From Synchiropus splendidus (taxonomy: Eukaryota; Chordata; Actinopteri; Syngnathiformes; Callionymidae), in the NCBI RefSeq assembly GCF_027744825.2, contig NC_071336.1, forward strand, positions 10,107,001 to 10,171,000: a stretch of 64,000 nucleotides of DNA, in the 5' to 3' direction. Both the position numbers and the translations under genes were made by a program. Under the pieces are notes generated by a model that worked only from the letters and a program-made list of their open reading frames with translations, had not been told where the DNA came from and searched no databases. Position 1 is the stretch's first letter; every line of letters begins with the position of its first letter. Shown one piece after another: positions 44,245-64,000 of the stretch.

Positions 44245-47200
44245 TGCCGTGACAACTGCAGCAGCAATGAAAAGCTTGCAAACAACAAAGTGTCCCTTCA
44301 ACAAGAAGTCGCATGTTATGGCAGAATGCTATAAACTTGTGACATTGCGCCAAGACAATTTCAGCCGAGGACCTTTACAAGCTTTTCAATGCAGGTACTG
44401 AAATTTGTTGGGACAGATGTAGCTAAAACTGCAAGCTACTTCCCAAGAAAGATGTCCGTAATTGCTGATCAATAAATTTGCAAAATGCAAAAAGAACAAA
44501 ACATTTTTCCATCACACAAGAGGAGATGAAACGGGCGTTTTAAGTAGCTAAAAATAGTGTCATAGAAATAATATTTGCGGGTCTTGTGATGAAAGTGAAA
44601 GTGATGCAGCAGAGTCTATCTGATCCGTTATCATGGATAAAACACTGGTGCGGCTGCATCTTTCAATCTACTTCTGGCAGCTTCACTCGGAGATGAGTTT
44701 GTAGATACTAATCTTAAGGTTCTAACACATCCCACACTGAGGGTCACCTTTGCTACGATAACAAACACACTCTTCACTCAGCGAGCCCACTCACCAGCGA
44801 ATAACATCCATACCTTCCCATGCTTTCATCAAATGCATGCGTAATAATGCTCAGTCACCGCTGAGGATTTGCAGAGCAACCGATTAAATTCTGCTAAATC
44901 CATTTCAAATCTTGATGACGTAGAAAGCATGTCCATCGAGGGTCCAAAGTCTGCTTTTTATCCCGCCCCCTGAGACAGCAGCACATCAGAGAGTGAGATT
45001 TAAAACTGTCGTCTAGGTAGGAAAGTCAGCTAATGCCTGGAAGGATAAGATCAGCGGATTTATGACCCATTCATGACAGAAGTGCTCTTGCTGTCACGAT
45101 CAATGAAACACTGTTTCATGGAACTGTTGTAGGAAAAAAACATCGAGAAAAACAATCCCAGTTAATATTCAGTCTATTAGTATAGGACCACTAATAATTC
45201 CATATGGCAGAAGACCAACAGAGGTCGTCGTGTGAGCTCTCATAGGATCTCTGAAACCAAACCAAAAAACATGGGGAATACTCTTGGCTGAACGACATGG
45301 AGCAAAAAATAAATACATAAATAATAGTAGTGTTCATTTTTCCATGCCATGTCATTGAGATAGCGCGTACATTGGTAGGAAGATGTTGAAGTTGGAACTG
45401 CCAGGCAGAAGGTCGAAAGGAAGGCCAAAGAGGAGATTGATGGAGGTGGTGAAGAGGACATGAGGTTTGAGAGAAGAGGAAGCAGAGGACAGGGTGAGAT
45501 GGAGGAAGATGATCCACTGTGGCCACCCCTGAAGGGAGAAGCACAATGAAAAAGAAGAGGAAGAAGAAGTCATCTAGTCCGAGCAGCAATTGCAAATCAG
45601 GATGTTTTATGAAAATAGATTTAGATATGTACATAAATAAATAAATGTCAAAAATAGTATACTAAACCAAATGGAAATGAGGCAATGACGTCAATATATT
45701 TTCTCAGCGTTTATGGTTTGCTATTGGCACGTAAAAATGTGTCCAAAAATATTGTTCAATTACTCAAGACAGATAAAGCTGATCTCATCCTGTGGATGTA
45801 CATAAAGAAGGTTTTCAGTAATGGCATCCACTCGGAGCATCGATGAGATTAGATCCTAATACCATCTTGGTGAGGGAAGCAATGAAAAGGATTGAGTAGA
45901 TAATCACAGCTTCCTGCCATGTCACAGAATTCAACTGAAAGATTCAGTTGCAGCGCCACCACCCTTGCCCATCCTGAATGTGACAGTCAGTCGGGCATTT
46001 GGTTTCTTTTTGCAGTATTAATAATCATCCCCATTGCAACACTGGGCATTACACAACACGTTCCATTTCCTGACTATTTTGCACGTTTCCAACACAGCAC
46101 AGTCAGTAGACGTGTTTCTGTTTGTGGCTGAAACAACTGAGCGGCGTTGAAGGTCAGAGTGATCAGGGCTCACCGCTTCATTTACCTTTCTCCACCAACA
46201 GTCAACAGCCACCTTCCGTAATTGAACTGAGGACAGCAAGCAGCTTGAATGAAAAGATTAGATATAATGTGAGACTGTCTGCACAATTACAGCTTTAATT
46301 AAAGCCAGGCCGAATGCCGGCGGCACGAGAGGCCGGCGGCGTATAAAACGAAAGGTTATCTTCTTAGTGGGGAAAACAGGGGAGGAACATAATCACAGCT
46401 TTGCACAGAATTAAGAAGCACGTGTGCTGCAATTTCACATTGCAGAAGCAGTGCAAAAGTGGAGAGGCGAATAGTAATACACTGAATGAACAATGTGAGG
46501 AAAGGTGCACTACGTTCAATAGCTGCAGAGCGTACACATTAAAACCAGCGATGAATTATAATTGTCGGTTGAAAGTGCTTAAAAGAATGACAAGTCTCCT
46601 AAAAGTGTCAGAGAGGAGGCTGCACCTTTAAGCGGCAGCGAGAGACGCTCCTACAACATAAAGAACATGCGCCGTTTGTCATTTCTGTTCCATTTCACAA
46701 AGCACATTATTGCCTATTGAGGCATCAAGTTCCACGTTCGGAGGCATTCCAAGGACAAGAAAAAAAAGTGTTTCCTTTGAGCACTTTACCCCATGATCTT
46801 TTGTGGCGGGTGAGTCAGAGCATAACTTTTGCTTCACTTGAAATCCTTTCTTTTTTATTTTGTTAAATTATTCTTCCTTACTTATTCCCAGATGTTCTAT
46901 TTGGACAGTTGGTCCACATACACTTGTGTCTCTGCACAAATCAGACCAAAATATAGCCTCATCTCCAAAATCAAAGAATTTTTTAGTCAGCACATTACCA
47001 TAGTGCAGTGTCCTTGTCCGCGCACCTCTTAGCCTTGGTAAGGCCTCTTGAATCAATTTGTTGGTGAATGGATCTGAACAGACAAAAAGAAAGCATTTTT
47101 TTTTCAATGAAAGTAAGACTTTTTGACATATTTCTCAATAAATGGAAATCACCTGTAAAAAGGATGACGGAGTGTGAATGTGTTTTCAAATGAAAGAGAG

Positions 47201-48039
47201 GTGACAGTTTGACTGAGATGGTGGTAGATTTAAAATGCTGCACGAGCTACGATGTCTCAATGAAACAGTGTGATCATTTCTGCATTTCTGGTTTTCCCTT
47301 TTGGACTCAATGTGTTGCTCCAACACACATTTGGCCTCCCATTAACAGAGTCTAAAGGATTTCAAAATGCTACTGCTGTTAGTAGTGAAATAGTGAAATC
47401 GCTGTCTGCAGTGGACAAGGCTTTGTTTCAATTTTGGCTCAATAAATAAGTAAGTGTTTTTAAAGTTTATTTTTAACATATTGAAAGCGGTTTTTAGTCC
47501 TTATGGTATTGGTGAAATCAAGAGAGTAAATTCTGCTCATGAGCAGGGCTGTGTATTGGCAGGTATGTATCCCGACACAGGAGTGGTGATGCAATACGTT
47601 GCTATACTATATAAGCCCAGCAATACACAAGTAACATCCGACTTACTGTACAACCTGCTCAACTGACGTCCACCCATACGTACAACCACGGCCAGCAGAT
47701 GCTTTATTTATTTATTTATTTTAATTCAATGTCTGGCACCGCAGCACGTAGCAGCCTGGCAACACGTACAACAGTTACGGCAGCACAGTATCCCAGCATC
47801 TCACACAGCGATCTACCACTACAGCAGTACCTATAACCCTTGTGTCAGCTATTTTGAATGGCATTCGACCCGTTGGTCGGAACTGATCCCGGTCGTAAGT
47901 CGGATCTTACTTGTATTGTAATAGGAACCATCATTATAAAGGGGAAAATCAGATTATTCAGTCTAATATTAAGTGCATGAAAATGAGTTTATTCTTATGA
48001 CATCAGTCTAGTTATATTTTCAGTTAAATTTCGCACAGA
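44245..48039. other. Non-coding
   Basis: A short GC-rich patch at 46314-46343 repeats GCCGGCGGC twice and is followed by TATAAAA. It is too small to call a promoter. The minus frame at 45191-45634 is Ser/Phe/Leu-rich and comes from a purine-rich plus strand. Confidence 0.5.
45104..45126 (+). repeat. Short relic resembling the same dispersed repeat
   Basis: AACACTGTTTCATGGAAC matches only the second block of the repeat seen at 3651 and 59654. It is too short to be sure. Confidence 0.2.
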
Positions 48040-48715
48040 ACAATGAATCGCGCGGTTTACTCTCTCTGGGTCGGTGGAGAGTTCTTGCCCAAAGTGGTGG
48101 AGTTTAAGTATCTCGGGGTCTTGTTCTCGAGTGAGGGAAAAGGGGAGCGTGAGATTGATAGACGGGTTGGTGCAGCGGCAGCACTGATGCGGTCGCTGTA
48201 TCAGACCATCGTGGTGAAGAGGGAGCTGAGTCACAAGACGAAGCTCTCGATTTACCGATTGATCTACGTACCCACCCTCACCTATGGTCACGAGCTTTGG
48301 GTAGTGACCGAAAGGATGAGATCGCGGATACAAGCGGCTGAGATGAGTTTCCTCCAGGGTGGCTGGGCGCACCCTTAGAGATAGGGTGAGGAGTTCGGTC
48401 ATCTGGGAGGAGCTCGGAGTGGAGCCGCTGCTCCTCCACATTGAGAGGAACCAGTTGAGGTGGCTCGGGCATCTGATCCGGATGCCCCCTGGACGCCTCC
48501 CTGGGGAGGTGTTCCGGGCATGTCCTACTGGGAGGAGACCCCGGGGAAGACCCAGGACTCGCTGGAGAGATTATATCTCTGGTCTGGCCTGGGAACGCCT
48601 CGGGATGAACTGAGGGAGGTTTGTGCGGACCGGGAAGTTTGGGCTTCCTTGCTCCGAATGCTGCCTCCGCAACCCGACCCCGGATAAGCGGCAGAAGAAG
48701 GTGAAGGTGAAAGGA
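48040..48715 (+). mobile_element. 5'-truncated Rex3/RTE-like LINE end with frameshifts
   Basis: The C-terminal part of a fish non-LTR retrotransposon ORF is spread over three frames. Frame one (48043 to about 48354) contains EFKYLGVLFSSEGK, EREIDRRVGAAAALMRSLY and VPTLTYGHELWV. About 2 nt are missing near 48353, and frame two (to 48613) contains VAGRTLRDRVRSS, LRWLGHLIRMPPGR and RPRGRPRTRWRDYI. A second shift near 48600 leads to VCADREVWASLLRMLPPQPDPG, ending with TAA at 48685-48687. The tail GAAGGTGAAGGTGAAAGG resembles a decayed version of the GATG-type repeats that I recall ending Rex3 copies. The family assignment is from memory. The reverse-transcriptase core is absent and the copy is inactive. 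Confidence 0.8.

Positions 48716-57611
<8,896 letters not shown>

Positions 57612-57642
<31 letters not shown>
57612..57642. repeat. (AT)n microsatellite followed by poly-T
   Basis: About 15 AT units, then a run of about 13 T at 57645-57657. Confidence 0.95.
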
Positions 57643-57644
<2 letters not shown>

Positions 57645-57657
57645 TTTTTTTTTTTTT

Positions 57658-59653
57658 GCACAGCTAAGTAACAGAAATAACCTTTTTAAAATAAACATTT
57701 CCCTCCCATCAGAACGCTTCATTTCGGTAATATTTACCGTAAGATATGAATTAAGATCAGATCATTCATTTAACTGGTCAGGGAAAATTCTACGAATACA
57801 CCTGCAGTATACCTCCTTGTAAATACAGTGTACCACTGGCTGAATTTTGTGGTCATCAAACACAGCATTCTATTTGAAACATGTTCACCCAAATATTAGA
57901 CACAATTTCTCCCTTGTCCATCTCTAGCCACCTCTAAACTTTTACATGATAGACTGTAATTTTATTTTTTTTTTTTTAGTAACATGAGGAAGTAGAGTAG
58001 CACAAAGTAGTAGCTTCATGGAGTGTGAGTAGATTGACCCTCCTACCTATTTGTAGTAGCTACAATTGCATTTGTAATCCAGCCGACGTCCCATACTGAA
58101 GTGGCTTCAATCCAAATGGTGCGTCTTCTTCTTCTTTTCTTTTTTTTTTTCAAACATGCATTTTAGTATTCTTAAATGCCAACATAAAAAACATTTATTT
58201 CCGCCATTATAAGTCAGACAAGTCTTGTTTTAAGCCATGCTAGCTAATGTAACTAAAAGTAACATATGCATTATATACCCATTTCACTCTCATTTTACAC
58301 TTACATAGATGCTTTTGTTTTGATTTTTTTTTATTTTAACTAATGCAAATGTCACTGATAATGTTTTCATTTGTCTCTTTTGTTTGTTTTCTCCCCGAAC
58401 ATTTAATTCACATCCCCATCATTCATTCCATTTAGCTGTACTGGATGTCCATTGCTCTTTTCCAAAACTCTCATAGCTCTAAAATGTCATTGGTCGACCC
58501 TGACATTCAGTTAAAAATTCATGGTGCATTTTAAGCTTGAAAAAAAAAAATCATCAACACACACGATATCCGCAGAAAAAATGTCAACTTTGAGCATGAC
58601 TTCCTGAATAAAAAAGACTAATGTAATACATAGAGAGCACATCTGCATTCCATGCCCGGTGAGAAGATTTGGATTTGAATTATTCAAAGTGTCTTCAGTG
58701 AGGAGTGAACTTGGACGAATTAGCGACACGCTGGATGACATAAGCAGCACATCTTTGCCTTCTGGCAATAATTAAAATATGTAACATTGTTGCAAGCGTT
58801 TTAGCCACAGAATGAGCCCATTAGGGGTGATAGCGGGAATAATTTAAGAGGCAACTATGATGCAACTCCTGTTCTTTGACAGTACCTGAGTCTGTTTTAT
58901 CATTGAGCTGGCCCGTGCAGTAAGGGATAGTACTCTGGTGTTTACATATAAAATATGTGATGGCATGTAGCGTGATGGTTAGCATGCATCGCATCCCTTT
59001 TGATTGAAAGAGATTGGCCAAACACGGAAGGTTGTCATGACATGGACTACCATGCGACGCTACAGTACAATGCAGAAGAAGAACCACAATGGGCACGGTT
59101 GACACACATTATACATGTGGATCCGAATACTTCTCACGTCACAGAAATGTTTAAGTGGCAGCATATGTCCACACAGTTACCCAGCAACTTTGCCCGTTGC
59201 AGAGGTTTTCGTTTCAGCTGCTCTCGCAGAAGCCCTGCAGCTCAGCGATTGCCTGCTATCAGGTCATACAGCTGGGGCTGGAGCGGTGACAGAACAGCCC
59301 TCAGCTACTAGGACTTGCATGTGAGCGAAGGAGGGAACCGGAACAATCGTGATATCACTCTGTTGGAAACACGTCACATATCGTATCTCATTTAAAGCCA
59401 ACATTCAAATGTACTGCAAAGGAAGAATATTGTCCCTCACTTGTTCCTGGAAATTTCCTGTTTATTTGAAGACATCAGATGATCACAAAATCAGGTGTTT
59501 GAAGTTAGTCTGGTGCTGCTTGTTTCAGCTCCACTGCCATTGGTTGACATATTTCTGAGTTGAAACAAAGACCTGCACCCACTGTGGTCCTAAAGTGGAT
59601 CAGTTTGACACCCCTGATTTAGTTGTTCATGTCCAAACATTTTGCAGCCGAAT
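57658..59653. other. Non-coding
   Basis: Short poly-T runs, and the palindrome CGGTAATATTTACCG at 57725-57739. No gene recognised. Confidence 0.55.
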
Positions 59654-59702
59654 GTGCCATCTGGTGGCCACAGAAAATCTGCACACTGTTTCGTGAAACT
59701 GA
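59654..59702 (+). repeat. Dispersed repeat 'CATCTGGTGGCC', copy B
   Basis: Contains GTGCCATCTGGTGGCC and then ACACTGTTTCGTGAAACT, with the same order and similar spacing as copy A. Just 5' of it, near 59606-59625, is GTTTGACACCCCTGATTTAG, another sequence that recurs in fish genomes. Confidence 0.5.
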
Positions 59703-60238
59703 TCTCACTCTTAAATATTGTCGTGAAATCTCTACACATCAATAGTTTTTTTGACAATAGTAAATGAACAATTGCACATTGACTGCCAGTTATTGCTTAA
59801 ATGATCTAGTGGTTCTGAAATTTTCTCCAAGCAAAAGAAAGAAAGAGATGCTTATCTTATATATAACAATCTCTCCACTCTTTAAAACAAACCCTCCCAG
59901 CTCACAGTCTGATCATGACAATTCAATGACACTGGTAACCAGGATTTTGGGTGATTGATTTGGCGTATCCCTCAAGAAAAGAGGACAGCATCAAAAATTC
60001 ATACAGGTATGTCTGTGGCCGACATTTCAAATATTTAGTTCAAGTGGAATGAGGAACTTTAAAGCTGGCACTTCATAATGAATTATTAAACTTGTCTAAA
60101 TATTTCTTTTACAGTCCAGTGTCAATTCTAGATCAAAAGATCCTTAAAAATGGCATGTAACATCTGCATGTCAATCACACAGTTGTCATAGTGATGGGGG
60201 GAAGAGGCACCATGAAAGAGAGTTGAAGGGTTCGTGAG

Positions 60239-60284
60239 GTTTCATGAAACAGTAGACCAATTCTCAGAGGCCACTTGATAGCTC
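60239..60284 (-). repeat. Dispersed repeat 'CATCTGGTGGCC', copy C (reverse)
   Basis: Read on the minus strand it gives AAGTGGCCTCTGAG and then TACTGTTTCATGAAACC, so it is an inverted and more diverged copy about 550 bp from copy B. Confidence 0.4.
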
Positions 60285-61165
60285 TCTTGGTTTAGAAAGG
60301 ATTTGTGACAGTATTGAATCTGCCCTTAACTACTGTTGGGACAGCCCCCTTCACTAAACCTAAACCAGCCCAATAGATCAGTACTCTACTCCTGACTTCC
60401 CTCTCAGATGTTAAGAGGGCATCAACCGGCCTGAGATGAATGTTATAAATATAGCAATAAGGTGTTTTGACCAGTGTGAATGCTGTCCATTGAAATTTCA
60501 CTTTGGTGAATAAAGGGAACACAAACAGAATGTAGGAAGCGTCATGAGTCCGTCATCCCTTTTTGAGATAGATTCGGAAAATTAAGCTATTATCCTGTCA
60601 TGACTTTGTACAGAACTTTAGGACCAAAATGAAAATATATTTGCTCCAACCAGTCATGTGATAGCCTCCCAGATTACTGCAAACCCTCTCAAGGGCGTGG
60701 ATAGGTTTTTGCTCCAGGCATGAACATCCTCGATTCATTCTATGCGGGGAAGAAGAGTTTGCTCTTCTCGTCTCAGTTCAGTCAAAGAAAACCCATTCCA
60801 GCCACTTGCACAATCTTACCCTTCAGATTACGGCACATTGTTGATGACTACAAGCTCAAGGATTGAGATAGAAAAGAGAAATCTTTAAGCTTTAAGTCAT
60901 GCTACACTCATTTTGTCACAACGCTGTCAAATAGCTTCTCCATTTCCACTTGCTGCTGCTATTCCCATCGTAGTACCACTCTTGTGTGCCACATATAGGA
61001 ACTTGCAGCCAGAGTAGGGACTCATTTCCTGGCTGATATTAGAGTTCTTTCGGTCTCCTAGCCAGCACTATGTGATCAGATGGAGAGCGAAAGCACATGG
61101 AATCGTTTCTACGACTGGTAATTTAGGAAATGTCATACATAAATACATACATCATCGGTAAAACA
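60285..61165. other. Non-coding
   Basis: Nothing recognised. Confidence 0.55.
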
Positions 61166-61232
61166 GCGAGGAGTGCTGGTCATTGGGCAAGAGGCAGGAA
61201 TACACCCTGGACAGGTCACCAGTCCATCGCAG
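61166..61232 (-). repeat. Dispersed teleost repeat fragment, copy 4
   Basis: GCTGGTCATTGGGCAAGAGG, then CAGGAATACACCCTGG and ACAGGTCACCAGTCCATCGC, match the 3' part of the same repeat in the orientation of copy 1. It is the best-preserved piece. Confidence 0.65.
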
Positions 61233-62283
61233 AATTTAAGAAATGTATTCCATAGATATGTGAGTTGGAGACGTAGTACATCTTGGTGTACACGTTGCCA
61301 TGGTTCGGTTTTAGTTTTGCACTCCCCTCACTCCTGACTCCACCCTCTGAGTCTCCTCACCTGTACACCACACCTGTTCCACACCTCTACCCAGGCCCTT
61401 TTTAGCCCGTCTCACCCCTTCCTCTAGTTGCCAGCCTGCTTGAATCTTGATTCCTGTTTGAGATATCATGATACATTGATAAAGTTGGTGCCCGTGCCTG
61501 TGAGTCAGACATAGAGACCCGTCTCTTCTCTTGACCCTGTCGACTGATCAAATTGATATTGTGGTTTGGACTGTGGACTGTTTTAATGAACCATTTGATT
61601 TGCCTTCTGTCAGTCTATTTAGTTGAATATTGACAACATTTTACAAGTAACCTCCATTATTGACATCCTATTGTTTTTATACAAGAAGGGTTCTGCTATA
61701 TCAGTTGGGAACTTTCTTATGCAGTAGGTACAAAAGTGGTGTCAGACAAGGTTTACATTTCCACTGACATTTGACATTTCTAAATCATTCAGGGTATGAC
61801 AAAGGCTAGACCAGAAAATGAGGCAGAATTTGGTTTGAAAGGATTAACGTTAAATTAAAAATGAGGAGAACGGAAAGACAGCAACCTCCAGTATCCAAAC
61901 TAATATAGTGTGCTTCACAGAGCCGAGCTGGACTCCAACCAAGATCTTTAACAGTCAGCTTTGGGCAATTGATTTATGCCACTACAATGCTTGGTAGCCT
62001 GCGTGTGTGTGTGCGCTTCAAAGCTCTTCCTCTCTTGACACCATTATTTATTGAGATGCGCCTGTGTTTTGGAGCAAAATGCTTCGGTTATCGCTGCCCT
62101 TTGTTTTAACACCATTGTCTAACGGCTGTTTGGTGCCAGCTGGACAGAAAAAAAGCATCCTGTCTGTGGCTAATGGGATAAAGATGAAAAAAAAAATGTA
62201 TTGTAATACATCTATCACTTCAAATTTCCGGCTGGATTTGGATTTAACTACAAAACAATGGCTACATAATGCAGTACTTCATT

Positions 62284-62301
62284 AGTACGGTAAACCGTAC
62301 T
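62284..62301. repeat. Short palindrome AGTACGGT-AA-ACCGTACT
   Basis: Eight-base arms around AA are perfect reverse complements. No element around it was recognised. Confidence 0.7.
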
Positions 62302-63518
62302 GCCCTGTTAACAACTGCACTACAGGTTTTAAGGATTCTACTGTGGCCGTGTGTTGTTCCCAGGATACATAACACTCCTGTTAGCTGACAGCAAGAGTTA
62401 GCATGTGTTGAATACGCGATGGTAGAGGGTGGTGGGTGGATTTCACCTACGGCAGTTTGTTTACCTTCAAAGGTCTTCAAAAATTAAGACAGTGGACTTG
62501 AATTCTAAAAAGCATAATATTGACTCAAATTGTTACCGTGGCAACTGCCTGGAACGCAACCGTTGAAAATACATAAGTCATGGGCTGCATCCACTTTTAA
62601 CTGCTAATAATCCTGAATTTGATTTAACCGTCAGATACACTTCAGTGTGGATAATACCAATCCCCAATATCTATAGGGTTACGCAATGCTGCCTTTGGGC
62701 AACGCTCTGAACTCAAAACTGCAGCTTTGACTTCAACTTGAACGCTTCTAAGTCAGAACTGATTTTCCAATTCCGAACAGCAGTTGAGCAAGTGTGTTCT
62801 TTCTGCCTTCACAAGTTTCCAAGACACGGCTTGCCGTTTCATTCGAACTCTGGTGATGTGCCGTCTGGAATTTGAATCACTGCTCAAATAAGGACCCAGA
62901 CAAACATTAGAAACGGCGGCGTATGTTCACGAAGTGGCCCTGGTCCTCATGTACAACTCTGAAGTTGAAGCAAAGAGCAAATCCACCAGTGGACCTCTGA
63001 CAGAAACTAAACTCTCCTATGCACACCGTGACTTGACCTTCAAATAATACCATGAGCACAATGAGTCCCAACAGCTCAGTGCATGACCTTAGGAAGAAGT
63101 GAAGGGTTGGAGTCTAAAATGCTCACAAGGAAAGTTAGATGAGCACAGGGAGTATCTCAACAGCTCCAGCTGTTTCCCAGTGATGTAAAAATTTAGACAA
63201 ACGCTTACTTGATCCAGTTCACTCCCTCCTGTGACTTCCTGATTCCCCTCTACAGGGAATGAAAGACAGCACACACAAACACACTCACGAACCCACCACA
63301 CGTCTATGTTCTTGTGTTTTGTGGGGACATTTCATTGACATAATGCTTTCCCCAGCCTCTCACTCCAAACCAAACCACGCAAAACAAGCCTCAAATTGAG
63401 GCTTAAACTTGTTTGCCCGGGCCCCGACCAGCAAAATGTCTACACAAATGCATAAGGTCCCCAAAAGTAGGTGTGTTTCTAAGAATTGGTGCCCACAAGT
63501 ATAACTATACAAGGATCA

Positions 63519-63533
63519 CACACACACACACAT
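63519..63533. repeat. Short (AC)n tract
   Basis: About seven AC units. Confidence 0.8.
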
Positions 63534-64000
63534 GTGCAAAGCAATTACAAAATTTTGAAAGTGCAATTCTGCCTGTCTAAAAGTTTGGTGAATGACAGGC
63601 GAACTTCATTGTCATTGGATGAATTTGTCATGCGACAAAAAAGGTTGTTACAAAACGCGTTCATTTTTCAGCTTCAAGCCATCACTTTAGTCAGTTAAAA
63701 AAAAAAACCTTTCTTGCTAAGAATACATGGCTTTTGATGCTGGAAACATATTTTCAGCAATGATAGAAGTCAGCAAATTTCAATCCGTGCTAAGATGATG
63801 TAAAACAATTGTACCCACAACCTCCGGCTTTGTGTAAAGAAGTCGGGCATCTTTAGCGAATGCACAGAGGAACAAAGTATTTGTCTCAGGAGACCAGCAA
63901 AACATTGCTCAGAGGACTTTAGCTGTTTAACAAACACTCACAGGAGCCAGAAGAACTTTTCAAGCTCCCTGGAGAGTTCTGCTATCCTGGAATGGTTTTA

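Larger units (their letters stand above)
61233..64000. other. Non-coding
   Basis: Apart from the small palindrome at 62284 and a short AC run, nothing was recognised. Confidence 0.55.

Noticed and set aside
43843..44353. Cysteine-rich open frames on both strands
   Set aside because: They lie inside the MITE-like element, overlap each other in opposite strands and show no domain.
46314..46346. GC-rich GCCGGCGGC pair followed by TATAAAA, promoter-like
   Set aside because: It is only about 30 bp, with no CpG island or exon next to it.

Overview
The window looks like a piece of a ray-finned (teleost) fish chromosome. Coding sequence is sparse and spliced. The one clear gene exon encodes a vertebrate alpha-neurexin, closest to NRXN2. 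The repeats are of fish type: a Rex3/RTE-like LINE end, a CR1/L2/Rex1-like LINE end with a TTATC-type tail, a dispersed repeat common in teleosts, and many long (AT)n and (AC)n microsatellites. There is no sign of bacterial or viral gene organisation: no operons, ribosome binding sites or dense ORFs.

Layout. Positions 1-11916 lie downstream (3') of the neurexin exon on its minus strand and are best read as part of a very large intron. This stretch holds a possible terminal exon of an unidentified minus-strand gene (3095-3298), a weak upstream ORF with a donor-like end (3362-3600), a hAT-like relic (about 6390-6760), two long AT microsatellites (7.8 and 9.5 kb), and a degraded fragment resembling a PLP-dependent threonine dehydratase/serine racemase (about 11398-11590) with a poly-A-like tract 3' of it. 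Positions 11917-12628 (minus) are the first coding exon of nrxn2: signal peptide, first LNS domain and first EGF-like domain, ending at a canonical GTAAGG donor. From about 12.65 kb to 64 kb no convincing coding exon was seen. This is the 5' side of the gene, so either introns between non-coding 5' exons or upstream intergenic DNA. It contains relics of two LINEs (25.47-26.06 and 48.04-48.72 kb), a probable MITE (43.74-44.24 kb), dispersed repeat fragments, AT microsatellites at 21.7, 31.2, 52.1 and 57.6 kb, a 74-bp tandem duplication, and three striking hairpins (20.94, 22.43 and 25.43 kb).

The genes here do not form a system. The exon would contribute the extracellular N-terminus of a presynaptic adhesion protein; the rest is intronic or intergenic DNA with decayed mobile elements. 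The items most worth checking are the unidentified 67-codon exon near 3.2 kb, the enzyme-like fragment near 11.5 kb, and the hairpins. No previously undescribed system could be demonstrated.
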